A model generated the notes under the pieces. That model did no database searches. It was given only the letters and a program-made list of their open reading frames with translations, and had not been told where the DNA came from. Below are positions 1 to 7,106 of a DNA stretch of 34,185 nucleotides, in pieces. The translations under genes were made by a program, and so were the position numbers. Origin of the DNA: Alphaproteobacteria bacterium (GTDB lineage Bacteria > Pseudomonadota > Alphaproteobacteria > UBA828); the NCBI GenBank assembly GCA_022823305.1, contig JAJDXK010000032.1, positions 1 through 34,185 on the forward strand. The letters run 5' to 3'. Position 1 is the first letter of the stretch; every line of letters starts with the position of its first letter.

Positions 1-63
1 GACCAGCAGCGCGCCGGCGAGCGGCGCCGCGAGCGCGGCGAGCAGCGGGGCTGCGTGGCTCAC
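1..63 (-). CDS. Mrp/Mnh antiporter-like membrane subunit, 5' end only (partial)
   Basis: Only the first 21 codons lie in the window; the gene runs off the left edge. It starts with GTG at 61-63, overlapping the TGA stop of the mrpD-like gene (GTGA), so it is translationally coupled and belongs to the same operon. The visible residues are small and hydrophobic (Ala, Leu, Pro, Gly), as expected for the first membrane helix of a NuoL/M/N-type proton-translocating subunit. Mrp operons of this gene order usually carry a second MrpD-like or MrpA N-terminal-like subunit at this place. The identity is inferred from position and hydrophobicity, not from a diagnostic motif. Confidence 0.5.
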   Translation of the reverse strand, partial: MSHAAPLLAALAAPLAGALLV

Positions 64-1538
64 GGGGCCCCCAGCAGCGCCGCCGCCGCCCGCTCGGCGA
101 TGCCGACGGTAAGCTCGGTGTGGAGGCCGAAGTAGAGCGAGCCCGCGATCAGCGCCCAGGTCGAGAGCTGCATCGCCCACGGCGCCTCGCGCACCGGCTC
201 CGCATCCGCCGGGGCTGCGCGGAAGTAGGCGGCCTCAACCAGCCGGCCCACGTAGGCCAGCGCGATGAGCGAGCCGAGGAGGACGAAGAGCGCCGCCGGC
301 CACAGCCCCTCCTCGAACGCGCCCTGCACCAGGTACCACTTGCTGACGAAGCCCGAGGTGACCGGCACCCCCACCAGCCCGAGACCGCCGATCACCACCG
401 CCGCCATGGTGAAGGGCATGCGCCGGCCGAGCCCGTTGAGCGCGGAGAGGTCGGTGGTGCCGAGCCGGTAGGCGATGGTGCCGGCGGCGAGGAAGAGCCC
501 GCCCTTCATCAGCGCGTGGTTGAAGACGTGGACCAGCGCGCCGGTCACGCCGGTCACCGAGGCCAGCCCGATGCCGACGCCGAGATAGCCGATCTGCCCG
601 ATGCTGGAGAAGGCGAGCAGGCGCTTCAGGTCGGTCTGGAAGACCGCCGCCAGCGAGCCCGCGAGCACGGCGACGAGCGAGAGGGAGAGCAGGATCTCCT
701 TGAGCGGGAGGGTGCCGAAGGCGAAGGGCGCGCCGAACACGGTGAAGACGAAGCGCAGCAGCAGGTAGGCGCCGACCTTGGTCGCGGTCGCGGCCAGGAA
801 GGCGCTCACCATCGAGGGCGCATACGCATAGGCGTTGGGCAGCCACACGTGGAAGGGAAAGAGCGCCAGCTTTATCAGCACGCCCACGGTGATGAAGGCG
901 AAGGCCGCGAGGATGGCCGGCGCCTCGCCCAGCGCGTGCACGCGCACGCCGAGGTCGGCGATGTTCAGGGTGCCGGTCTTGGCATAGAGGAAGCCGATGC
1001 CGACCAGGATCAGCGAGGCGCCGATGGTGCCGAGAATGAGGTACTGGAAGGAGGCCGCCAGCGCCTGCCGGCGCCGCCCCTGGGCGATCAGCACGTAGCT
1101 TGCCAGCGACGATATCTCGAGGAAGACGTAGACGTTGAAGGCGTCGCCCGTGGCAACGATGCCGAGCAGCCCCGTGAGCGCCAGCAGGAACATGGCGTAG
1201 AAGAGGTGCCGCCGCTCCGGCGCCACCTCGCGCTCCACGCTCTGGCGCGCATAGGGCATCATCAGCGCCGCGGTGCCGGCCAGGATCAGCAGGACGAAGG
1301 CGTTGACCCCGTCCAGCCGGTACTCGATGCCGATGGGCGGCGCCCAGCCGCCGAGGCGGTAGGAGATGGGGCCTTCGCTCATCACCCGGTCGAGCAGCAG
1401 CGCCGCGACGGCGAGCAGGCCCCAGCATACGAGCGTGGTGAAGGCCCAGGCGTAGCGATCGCGCCGCAGCAGGATGCAGAGCGGCGCCGCGATCAGCGGC
1501 AGCGCCACCTGAAGCGCCGGCAGATGGGTCGCGATCAT
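60..1538 (-). CDS. mrpD: Na+(K+)/H+ antiporter subunit D (MrpD/MnhD; NuoN/M-type)
   Basis: This 492-residue polytopic membrane protein belongs to the proton-antiporter M family shared with complex I subunits NuoL/M/N. It contains about 14 hydrophobic segments. Family hallmarks visible are the TM5 glutamate in VFLEISSLASY, the lysine-bearing stretch LIKLALFPFHVWLPNAYAYAP, the LKRLLAFSSIGQIGY segment and NHALMKGGLFLAAG. These charged residues form the proton path in the family. In Mrp systems MrpD works in a hetero-oligomeric inner-membrane complex that exchanges cytoplasmic Na+ or K+ for protons. The ATG overlaps the mrpC stop (ATGA) and its own stop overlaps the next gene. MrpD and NuoN/M are hard to tell apart in isolation; the neighbouring mrpEFG, B and C genes settle the call. 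Confidence 0.9.
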   Translation of the reverse strand: MIATHLPALQVALPLIAAPLCILLRRDRYAWAFTTLVCWGLLAVAALLLDRVMSEGPISYRLGGWAPPIGIEYRLDGVNAFVLLILAGTAALMMPYARQSVEREVAPERRHLFYAMFLLALTGLLGIVATGDAFNVYVFLEISSLASYVLIAQGRRRQALAASFQYLILGTIGASLILVGIGFLYAKTGTLNIADLGVRVHALGEAPAILAAFAFITVGVLIKLALFPFHVWLPNAYAYAPSMVSAFLAATATKVGAYLLLRFVFTVFGAPFAFGTLPLKEILLSLSLVAVLAGSLAAVFQTDLKRLLAFSSIGQIGYLGVGIGLASVTGVTGALVHVFNHALMKGGLFLAAGTIAYRLGTTDLSALNGLGRRMPFTMAAVVIGGLGLVGVPVTSGFVSKWYLVQGAFEEGLWPAALFVLLGSLIALAYVGRLVEAAYFRAAPADAEPVREAPWAMQLSTWALIAGSLYFGLHTELTVGIAERAAAALLGAP

Positions 1539-1885
1539 CGGCGATCCTGCTCGACGATCTCGTCCTCCTCGACGGTCCCGTAGGCGCGCTTGATCGCCAC
1601 GGTCAGCGCAAGCCCGACCGCCAGCGTCGAGACCGCGACGACGATGGCCGTGAGGATCAGCACGTGGGGGAGCGGGTTGGAATAGACCTCGTAGGCGGCA
1701 TCGATGATCGGCGCGGTGCCGCCCTCGACCTTCCCCGCCGTGATGTAGATGAGGAAGATCGCGCTCTGGAACATGCCGAGCCCGATCAGCTTCTTGATCA
1801 GGTTCGACGGCGCAATGATGGCGTAGAGCCCGATCATCGCCAGCGCGATCGCGGCCCAGTAGTTGACGTGGGCGAGGGCCTCCAC
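1535..1885 (-). CDS. mrpC: Na+(K+)/H+ antiporter subunit C (MrpC/MnhC, NuoK-like)
   Basis: A 116-residue protein with three hydrophobic segments, matching the size and layout of MrpC, a homologue of complex I subunit NuoK. Recognisable parts are the early helix with GLYAIIAPSNLIKKLIGL, the middle helix FQSAIFLIYITAG and the DPLPH-like NPLPHVLILTAIVVAVSTLAVGLAL segment, which is typical of NuoK/MrpC. It starts with GTG one base after the mrpB stop (TGAGGTG) and its TGA overlaps the mrpD ATG, so translation is probably coupled on both sides. The C-terminal tail is charged and acidic and likely cytoplasmic. Confidence 0.92.
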   Translation of the reverse strand: MEALAHVNYWAAIALAMIGLYAIIAPSNLIKKLIGLGMFQSAIFLIYITAGKVEGGTAPIIDAAYEVYSNPLPHVLILTAIVVAVSTLAVGLALTVAIKRAYGTVEEDEIVEQDRR

Positions 1886-1886
1886 C

Positions 1887-2300
1887 TCAGCGCCACTCGG
1901 CCAGGACGCAGAAGATGATCGTCATTACGGACGCCACCGCGATGCCGACGCCGATCTCGATGATGATGATCCCGACATGGTTGCCGTGGGTCGCATCGGC
2001 GGAGAGCGCGCCGTATTCGAGGAAGCTCCCGCCGCCGATCATCGAGGCGATGCCGACGCCCGCGTAGAGCAGCAGCCCGAGGCAGGCGAGAGTGACCAGC
2101 AGGCGCATGGGCGCCACGCTCTGCACCGCCTGCGCGCCGAAGACCAGACCGTAGAGGATCAGCCCGGCGCCGAAGATCACGCCGGCCTGAAAGCCGCCGC
2201 CCGGCCCGTAGTCGCCGTGCATCTGCACGTAGAGGGCGAAGAGCAGGATCGGCGGGACCAGCAGCTTCGAGATGACGCGGAGGACGAGATGCTCGGTCAT
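1887..2300 (-). CDS. mrpB: Na+(K+)/H+ antiporter subunit B (MrpB/MnhB)
   Basis: A 137-residue, four-helix membrane protein of the MnhB family. The sequence opens with MTEHLVLRVISKLLVPPILLFALYVQMHG and contains the family's GDYGPGGGFQAGVIFGAGLIL stretch, here GPGGGFQAG, followed by the late THGNHVGIIIIEIGVGI helix. The same frame stays open upstream as far as 2918, but that extension is antisense-like, Arg-rich and overlaps the preceding gene completely. The ATG at 2298-2300 overlaps the upstream stop (ATGA) and gives the normal MrpB length. It is a component of the Mrp complex in the inner membrane. Confidence 0.92.
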   Translation of the reverse strand: MTEHLVLRVISKLLVPPILLFALYVQMHGDYGPGGGFQAGVIFGAGLILYGLVFGAQAVQSVAPMRLLVTLACLGLLLYAGVGIASMIGGGSFLEYGALSADATHGNHVGIIIIEIGVGIAVASVMTIIFCVLAEWR

Positions 2301-2878
2301 TCGTCGTCCCTCGCATCCATGCGCCGCCGCCGCGCGACGCCCAGCAGCAGCAGCACCCCCATGCCGGCGGTGAAGATCACCGTGACCTCGCCGAGCGTGT
2401 CGAAGCCCCGGTAGGAGGCCAGCACCGCGGTGACGATGTTGGGCACGCCGGTCTCCGCCTCCCCCTGCCCCAGGTAGTGCGGCGCGACGTGCTGCTGCGC
2501 CGGCGCCTGCGGGTCGCCGAAATCCGGCAGGTCCAGGGTGCCGTAGATGAGCAGCCCGCCGACAGCGAGCGAGGCCAGGATCGGCAGCCAGGGCCGGCGG
2601 TGGGTGACCCTGGCGTGGCGGCCGGTTGCGGCGATGGCGAGCACCATGAAGACGGTGGTGACGCCGGCGCCGACCGCGGCCTCGGTGAAGGCCACGTCGA
2701 CCGCGTCGAGCACCACCCAGAGCGCCGCCATGACGAGGCTGTAGATGCCGAGCACGAGCGCCGCCGCCAGCAGGTTGCGCAGCGAGACCACGACCAGCGC
2801 CGCCGCCACCAGCAGCACGATGAGCAGGATATCGACGTAGAGGTCTATGGCGCGGGGTCCTTGGGCTTGCGCGTCCAC
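2297..2878 (-). CDS. MrpA C-terminal-type subunit (MbhD/DUF4040 plus MbhE-like)
   Basis: A 193-residue membrane protein corresponding to the C-terminal part of long MrpA, here encoded as a free-standing gene. The N-terminal half has three helices with AFTEAAVGAGVTTVFMVLA, typical of the MbhD/NuoJ-like DUF4040 domain. The C-terminal half ends with SYRGFDTLGEVTVIFTAG, the MbhE-like segment (known family pattern YRGFDTLGE). The start is GTG at 2876-2878, inside the end of mrpG with a 34-base overlap; no ATG suits the first helix better. In Bacillus-type Mrp this domain is fused to a NuoL-like N-terminus; here that part must be supplied by the separate D-like subunits. In automatic annotation such proteins are often called subunit B. 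Confidence 0.85.
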   Translation of the reverse strand: MDAQAQGPRAIDLYVDILLIVLLVAAALVVVSLRNLLAAALVLGIYSLVMAALWVVLDAVDVAFTEAAVGAGVTTVFMVLAIAATGRHARVTHRRPWLPILASLAVGGLLIYGTLDLPDFGDPQAPAQQHVAPHYLGQGEAETGVPNIVTAVLASYRGFDTLGEVTVIFTAGMGVLLLLGVARRRRMDARDDE

Positions 2879-3162
2879 GGCCGGACGCCGCCGAGCAGCG
2901 CCGCATGGGCCAGCGCATGCGCCGCGGTCGGCGTGGTGAACACCAGGAACACGAGAATCAGCACGAGCTTCAGCGTCACCAGCGAGAGGCCGGCCTGCAG
3001 CATGAAGCCGAGCAGCATGAAGCCCGCGCCGGCGGTGTCGGCGACGCTCGCCGCATGCAGCCGGGTGAAGAGGTCGGGCAGGCGGATCAGCCCGAGCCCG
3101 CCCGCCATCACGAAGAAGATGCCGACGCCGATGCTGATCCAGCTCAGGATGTCGAGGATCAC
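2845..3162 (-). CDS. mrpG: Na+(K+)/H+ antiporter subunit G (MrpG/MnhG)
   Basis: A 105-residue protein with three hydrophobic helices. It matches the MrpG family, with the conserved LGLIRLPDLFTRLHAASVAD block after helix 1 and a terminal TTPTAAHALAHAAL motif before a short charged tail. It begins with GTG at 3160-3162, overlapping the mrpF stop (GTGA). MrpG has no complex I counterpart and with E and F forms the Mrp-specific half of the complex. Its 3' end overlaps the next gene by 34 bases. Confidence 0.93.
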   Translation of the reverse strand: MILDILSWISIGVGIFFVMAGGLGLIRLPDLFTRLHAASVADTAGAGFMLLGFMLQAGLSLVTLKLVLILVFLVFTTPTAAHALAHAALLGGVRPWTRKPKDPAP

Positions 3163-3434
3163 GGCGCCTCTCCCGCGTCCTGCGCGCGGCCGCGCTTGAT
3201 GTAGCGCAGCACCGCGACGGTGCCGATGAAGTTGATCAGCGCGTAGACCAGCGCGATGTCGAGGAACTCCGGCCGGCCCATGAGGAAGCCCACGGCCGCG
3301 ATCAGCAGCACGGTCATGGTCCCGATGGTGTTCACGCCGAGCACGCGGTCGTAGACCGTGGGCCCGAGAAAGGCGCGCACCAGCGCGAGCAGCACCGTCA
3401 CCACCAGCGCGGCGGTCGCGGCGAGGAACATCAT
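3159..3434 (-). CDS. mrpF: Na+(K+)/H+ antiporter subunit F (MrpF/MnhF)
   Basis: A 91-residue protein with three membrane helices. Family features are RAFLGPTVYDRVLGVNTIGT between helices 1 and 2 (MrpF normally shows GPTxxDRVxxxN) and FLDIALVYALINFIGTVAVLRY in helix 3. The frame is open further upstream to 3812, but that part is Arg/Pro-rich shadow sequence opposite mrpE. The ATG at 3432-3434 overlaps the mrpE stop (ATGA) and gives the usual MrpF size. In some homologues MrpF is linked to bile-salt or Na+ efflux; here the operon context supports a role in the whole Mrp complex. Confidence 0.93.
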   Translation of the reverse strand: MMFLAATAALVVTVLLALVRAFLGPTVYDRVLGVNTIGTMTVLLIAAVGFLMGRPEFLDIALVYALINFIGTVAVLRYIKRGRAQDAGEAP

Positions 3435-3952
3435 GGCTCGCCCTCCACCGCGCTGACGCGCCGGTCCATGTCGCCGCTTTTGAGCTCCTCCATGCCGCGC
3501 CGGGTCAGCGCGTGCACCTCGACGCCGTGGGCCTCGACCGAGGTGGACAGCGTGCCCGGCGTCAGCGTGATGGAGTTGGCAAAGATCACGCGGCCGAGGT
3601 CGCTGCGCTGGCTCGCGGGCACCGTCTCCAGCACCGGGTCGATGGCCGGGCGCGGCGAGAGCACGATGCGGCTCACGCGGACGGAGGAGACGAGTATCTG
3701 CACCGCCAGCCAGCCCCAGTAGAGGGGTACGCGATAGCCGAGGTGGATCGGGTGCCCCTCGCGGTCCACCACGTCCATGCGCACCGCCACCGCCACCGCG
3801 AAGGCCGCGCACACGGCGCCGATCGCGAGAAGGAAGGGCGTGTAGTGACCGGACAGTGCGAGCCAGAGCCCGTAGAGCACGGCGAACAGACTTAGCGCGT
3901 GACGCACGCTCACCCCTCGGCCCGAGTCGGGAGCGCCGCGATTATGCCGCAC
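3431..3952 (-). CDS. mrpE: Na+(K+)/H+ antiporter subunit E (MrpE/MnhE)
   Basis: The first gene of the visible Mrp operon, up to 173 residues long. Two or three hydrophobic segments (ALSLFAVLYGLWLALSG, LLAIGAVCAAFAVAVAV, the YWGWLAVQILVSS region) are followed by a soluble C-terminal domain with ANSITLTPGTLSTSV, the diagnostic MrpE motif. An ATG lies at 3950-3952, but two in-frame GTG codons (Val14 and Val16) sit just before the first helix, so the true start may be 13-15 codons later. The operon order E-F-G-A'-B-C-D, with overlaps of one to 34 bases, implies a single transcript starting upstream of 3952. No clear promoter was seen there. Confidence 0.92.
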   Translation of the reverse strand: MRHNRGAPDSGRGVSVRHALSLFAVLYGLWLALSGHYTPFLLAIGAVCAAFAVAVAVRMDVVDREGHPIHLGYRVPLYWGWLAVQILVSSVRVSRIVLSPRPAIDPVLETVPASQRSDLGRVIFANSITLTPGTLSTSVEAHGVEVHALTRRGMEELKSGDMDRRVSAVEGEP

Positions 3953-4014
3953 GCGCCGCGGCCCGCAACAGCCAATGGCCGCGCGGTCGCGTCAGGAAGC
4001 GCGGTGGCCCGCCC

Positions 4015-4497
4015 CTAGCCCGCCTTGTTGTAGTCCCAGGTGAGCCAGTCCTGCGGCGTGATGGTGACGATGGTGCGCCCCTCGGCCATCACGGGCTCGG
4101 CGTACTTCTCCGCGTCCTCCGGCCCCAGCGCCTTCTTCAGCACCGCGACCGTGACCTCGCGGATCAGCGCGTCGTCCTGCGAGAGCGTGGCGTTGCCCCG
4201 GCACATGATGGCCCAGGCGCCGGCCGCCAGCCCCTGTGCGCCCTCGTCCACGCGGGGGTCGCGGTCGATCAGGATGGAGACGCGCCCGTCCCGCGCGAGG
4301 TTCTTGAGGTGGATGCGGCCGGCGCCGAGGGTGAGCCGGAACACCTCGCCGGTCCAGTCGAACCAGATCGGCGTCATGTGGATCATCCCGTCCTCGCGGT
4401 AGCTCGCGAGCCTGGCCAGCGTGGAGGCCGCGAGGCGCTCGTCGATCTCGGCCTTGGACAGGGCGTTTTCAGGGGTGGCGGTGGTCTTCGAGCTCAT
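4015..4497 (-). CDS. PPOX-class (pyridoxamine 5'-phosphate oxidase fold) flavin-binding protein
   Basis: A 160-residue soluble protein of the split-barrel flavin-binding family. Visible family features are the N-terminal helix followed by LARLASYREDGMIHMTPIWFDW (first two strands), LKNLARDGRVSILIDRD in the middle (usually KxxNLxRdPrVslli) and CRGNATLSQDD, the typical GxA strand. The family binds FMN, F420 or haem and mostly reduces or oxidises small substrates; the substrate here cannot be read from sequence. The ATG at 4495-4497 follows a GGGAGAAG ribosome site. The gene is divergent from purM with 185 bases between them. Confidence 0.8.
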   Translation of the reverse strand: MSSKTTATPENALSKAEIDERLAASTLARLASYREDGMIHMTPIWFDWTGEVFRLTLGAGRIHLKNLARDGRVSILIDRDPRVDEGAQGLAAGAWAIMCRGNATLSQDDALIREVTVAVLKKALGPEDAEKYAEPVMAEGRTIVTITPQDWLTWDYNKAG

Positions 4498-4682
4498 GGC
4501 TTCTCCCGCTCTCGCGATTTGCGTGTGGCGCAGGCGGCGGGCGCCGGCCCGGCCGCTGAATCGGCGGCGATGATAGCGGCGGGCCGCGGGGATCGGAAGG
4601 CGCCGCCGCCGACCTTGCCGCCCGCCGGGCGATGGGCGAGGCTCGGGCCCCGTCGCGGCGGGAATCGGGGAGAGAGTCGGGC

Positions 4683-5804
4683 ATGGCGTCGTCGCCGCAA
4701 GACCCAGCCACGGACTACGACAGCGCCGGAGTCCACGCGGACGACGTGGAGGCCGGGCTCGCCGGGCTCATCCGCCACGTGCGCGGCACCTGGCCGGCGG
4801 GCGCGGAGGGCCTCGGCGCGGTCAGGGTGGGCACGGGCTACTTCGCCAGCGTGCTGGACTTCGGCGGCATGGGCATCGCGGTCTGCACCGACGGGATCGG
4901 CACCAAGGCGCTGATCGCGCAGATGACCGGCCGCTACGACACCGTCGGCATCGACTGCGTGGCGATGAACGTGAACGACCTCGTCTGCGTCGGCGCGCGG
5001 CCGGTGACGCTGGTCGACTACGTCGCCGTCGAGCGCGCCGACCCCGCGATGCTGGAGGCCCTGGGCAGGGGCCTCGCCGAGGGGGCGCGTCTGGCCGGCG
5101 TCTCCATCGCCGGCGGCGAGATCGCCGAGATGCGGGACGTCATCACGGGCGCGGCGCCCGGCGCAGGCTTCGACCTCGCCGGCACCGCCGTCGGCCGCGT
5201 CGACCTCGATGCCGTCAATGTCGGTGCTGCCGTGCGGCCGGGGGACAGCATCCTCGGCATCGCCAGCAGCGGCATCCACAGCAACGGCCTCACGCTTGCC
5301 CGGCGAATCTTCTTCCAGACCGCGGGCCTCGGCGTCGACGACAGCGTGGAGGGGCTCGGCGAGAGCGTGGGCGAGGCGCTGCTGCGGCCCACGCACATCT
5401 ACGTGCGCGAGGCGCTCGACCTGCTCGAGAGCGCGGTGCCGGTGCACGCGCTCGCCCACATCACCGGCGACGGCTTCCTCAACCTGACGCGGATCGAGGC
5501 GAAGGTGGGGATGCGGCTCGACGCGCTGCCCGCGCCGCCTGCGGTCTTCGCCGTGCTGCAGCACCTCGGCGGCGTGGCGGACGCGGAGATGTACCGCGTC
5601 TTCAACATGGGCATCGGATTCTGCGCCATCGTGCCGTCCGCGCACGAGGCCCGCGCGGTGGAGATCCTCGGCGCGCAGGGCAAGGCCTGCCGGCGCATCG
5701 GGACGGTCGTCGACGATCCCGATTGCCGCGTCTGGATCGAGCAGGCCGCCCTCGTCGGCCGCGCCGGCGAGGGCTTCGCCAGGGCGAGCGCACCGCCGCC
5801 GTAG
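4683..5804 (+). CDS. purM: Phosphoribosylformylglycinamidine cyclo-ligase (AIR synthase), PurM-type
   Basis: A 373-residue protein, slightly longer than typical PurM (~345). It catalyses the ATP-dependent ring closure of FGAM to AIR in purine synthesis. Motifs in order: YDSAGV near the N-terminus, CTDGIGTKALIA, GIDCVAMNVNDLVCVGARP with VDYVAV, a GGEIAEM block, GFDLAGTAVG, SSGIHSNGLTLARR and HITGDGFLNLTRI. The usual GGETAEMP reads GGEIAEMR here, so it is a divergent member. The chosen ATG at 4683 follows GGGGAGAGA; an in-frame ATG at 4632 would add 17 Arg/Glu-rich residues with no family match. purN is not next to it, unlike many proteobacteria. A related ThiL/HypE-fold function is less likely given the DGIGTK and VNDL signatures. 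Confidence 0.85.
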   Translation: MASSPQDPATDYDSAGVHADDVEAGLAGLIRHVRGTWPAGAEGLGAVRVGTGYFASVLDFGGMGIAVCTDGIGTKALIAQMTGRYDTVGIDCVAMNVNDLVCVGARPVTLVDYVAVERADPAMLEALGRGLAEGARLAGVSIAGGEIAEMRDVITGAAPGAGFDLAGTAVGRVDLDAVNVGAAVRPGDSILGIASSGIHSNGLTLARRIFFQTAGLGVDDSVEGLGESVGEALLRPTHIYVREALDLLESAVPVHALAHITGDGFLNLTRIEAKVGMRLDALPAPPAVFAVLQHLGGVADAEMYRVFNMGIGFCAIVPSAHEARAVEILGAQGKACRRIGTVVDDPDCRVWIEQAALVGRAGEGFARASAPPP

Positions 5805-6073
5805 CCGGAACATGGTGCGGTGCACGGTGCGCGGCGCCGGGGCCAGGGTCGCGCCATGCGGTGGAGACGCAAGCGGGCGGCAGCAGGGTGGACGAGCGGG
5901 CGCTCTCCGGTCGAGCGGAGCCCCGGCCCAGGGACTCCCGCCTCGATCCGGCCCGGGCCCGGTCCGGGCCGATCCGCGGCGCGCGGACCGAATCGGCGGG
6001 TGCGTCCTGCGCGACACGAGCCGTCGCCGCGGCGAGCGGTCCGGATCGTGGGGGCGATGCCGAGAACGGAAAA

Positions 6074-6094
6074 TTGCAAAACGAACCCAATTTC
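6074..6094. repeat. Dispersed repeat, copy 1 (core CAAAACGAACCCAATTT)
   Basis: The 17-base core CAAAACGAACCCAATTT and two flanking positions on each side are identical to copy 2 at 6298-6318, 224 bases away in the same orientation. It lies in an AT-rich patch (about 6070-6125) that contrasts with the surroundings. A 12-base palindrome TCGCCGCGGCGA lies about 45 bases upstream. From memory, translations of this motif (KLGSFCNF, EIGFVLQ, KTNPIS) recur in predicted proteins of several phyla. This suggests a widespread intergenic repeat rather than coding sequence. Confidence 0.65.
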
Positions 6095-6258
6095 GCATAA
6101 CTCATTTGTTTCATTGAATAACATGGAGGACCGCGCACACGCCCGGTCCCTTCTGGCTCGCCGTGGCGTGCCGTGCCGGCGCCCGTTCGCGGGCCGACGC
6201 GACACCGGCGGGAGGGTGCGCCGGAGCGAGTCCCTCCTCGGCGGAAACGGCACGGGTC

Positions 6259-6288
6259 GCCGCCGCGGCCCGCCGCTCCCGCGGCGGC
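6259..6288. repeat. GC-rich hairpin preceding repeat copy 2
   Basis: Perfect 10-base arms GCCGCCGCGG (6259-6268) and CCGCGGCGGC (6279-6288) enclose a 10-base loop. No U-tract follows, so it is not a clear terminator. It lies directly before the AT-rich repeat copy 2 and may be part of the same element. Confidence 0.45.
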
Positions 6289-6294
6289 GCAACG

Positions 6295-6348
6295 AATTTG
6301 CAAAACGAACCCAATTTCACGCAACACACTGATATCGTTGTGCAAATT
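6295..6348. repeat. Dispersed repeat, copy 2, bounded by inverted octamers
   Basis: This copy contains the core CAAAACGAACCCAATTT at 6301-6317. It is bounded by AATTTGCA (6295-6302) and its exact inverse TGCAAATT (6341-6348), giving a 54-base element with inverted ends. An internal CAAC/GTTG pair adds symmetry. Copy 1 shares the core but not the right-hand octamer, so the copies differ in their right halves. This looks like a small non-autonomous or structural repeat; no transposase is nearby. Confidence 0.55.
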
Positions 6349-6391
6349 GTCAACCTGCGCCCGCCCGCCCCCATCGGGGCGCCGCGGGAGC

Positions 6392-7009
6392 CTAGTCGTG
6401 GGCGAAGATGTCCACCTCGGGCCAGCCCTCGAGGTCGAGGCGGGCGCGGTGGGGCAGGAAGGCGAAGCAGGCTGCGGCGAGGTCCGCCCGCCCCTCGCGC
6501 GCCAGCATGGCGTCGAGCTTTTGCTTGAGCGGGTGCAGGTGGAGCACGTCGTTCGCGGCGTACTCGAGCTGGCTCTGCGAGAGCTGCTCCGCGCCCCAGT
6601 CCGACGACTGCTGCTGCTTGGAGATCTCGACCCCCAGCAGGTCGCGGCAGAGGTCCTTGAGGCCGTGGCGGTCGGTGAAGGTGCGCGCGAGGCGCGAGGC
6701 GATCTTGGTGCAGTAGACCGGCTCGCAGCGGACGCCCAGCGCATGCTCAAGCACGGCGAGGTCGAAGCGGGCGAAGTGGAAGATCTTCAGCACCGCCTCG
6801 TCGCCCAGCAGCGCGGCCAGGTTGGGCGCGTCCGCCGCCTCGCCGGGCGGGAACTGGACCAGGTGGCAGTCGCCGTCGCCGCGCGAGAGCTGCACCAGGC
6901 AGAGCCGGTCGCGATGCGGGTCGAGGCCCATGGTCTCGGTGTCGATGGCGACGGAGTCGCCGAAGGTGAGCCCCGGCGGCAGGTCGCCGCGATGGAGGTG
7001 CTGCGCCAT
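6392..7009 (-). CDS. Ribonuclease D-like 3'-5' exonuclease (DEDDy, no HRDC domains)
   Basis: A 205-residue protein made of the DEDDy exonuclease domain alone. Exo I is AIDTETMGLDP (Asp23, Glu25), Exo II is IFHFARFDLAVLEHAL and Exo III is the Tyr/Asp of YAANDVLHL, so all metal ligands are present. E. coli RNase D is ~375 residues because of two C-terminal HRDC domains. Short versions of ~205 residues are common in alphaproteobacteria and are expected to trim the 3' ends of stable RNAs. The start is taken at the ATG 7007-7009 (MAQHLHRGDLP); an in-frame upstream ATG at 7045 would add 12 residues with no clear ribosome site. The gene stands alone and converges with purM. Confidence 0.88.
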   Translation of the reverse strand: MAQHLHRGDLPPGLTFGDSVAIDTETMGLDPHRDRLCLVQLSRGDGDCHLVQFPPGEAADAPNLAALLGDEAVLKIFHFARFDLAVLEHALGVRCEPVYCTKIASRLARTFTDRHGLKDLCRDLLGVEISKQQQSSDWGAEQLSQSQLEYAANDVLHLHPLKQKLDAMLAREGRADLAAACFAFLPHRARLDLEGWPEVDIFAHD

Positions 7010-7106
7010 GGCGTGCTGCCTAGTCCCGAGGCCGGGCGATGTCAACGCGGTGGAAGACTTGTTTCATATCCCTCAAGCGCCGGGCGCTCGCTCCGCACAC
7101 GCCAAG

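Larger units (their letters stand above)
5805..6391. other. 587-base non-coding region between purM and the RNase D gene
   Basis: No convincing gene is seen; the open frames are Arg/Pro-rich shadows and cross the AT-richer patches without codon bias. The region holds two copies of a short repeat (6074-6094 and 6298-6318), each set in an AT-rich island of about 50 bases inside very GC-rich DNA, each preceded by GC-rich self-complementary sequence. The two genes flanking it converge, so it probably carries transcription ends rather than promoters. Confidence 0.6.

Noticed and set aside
1887-2918. MrpB read as a 343-residue protein from the upstream start
   Set aside because: Residues before the ATG at 2298 are Arg/Gly-rich shadow sequence of the overlapping MrpA-type gene; the short form matches the family.
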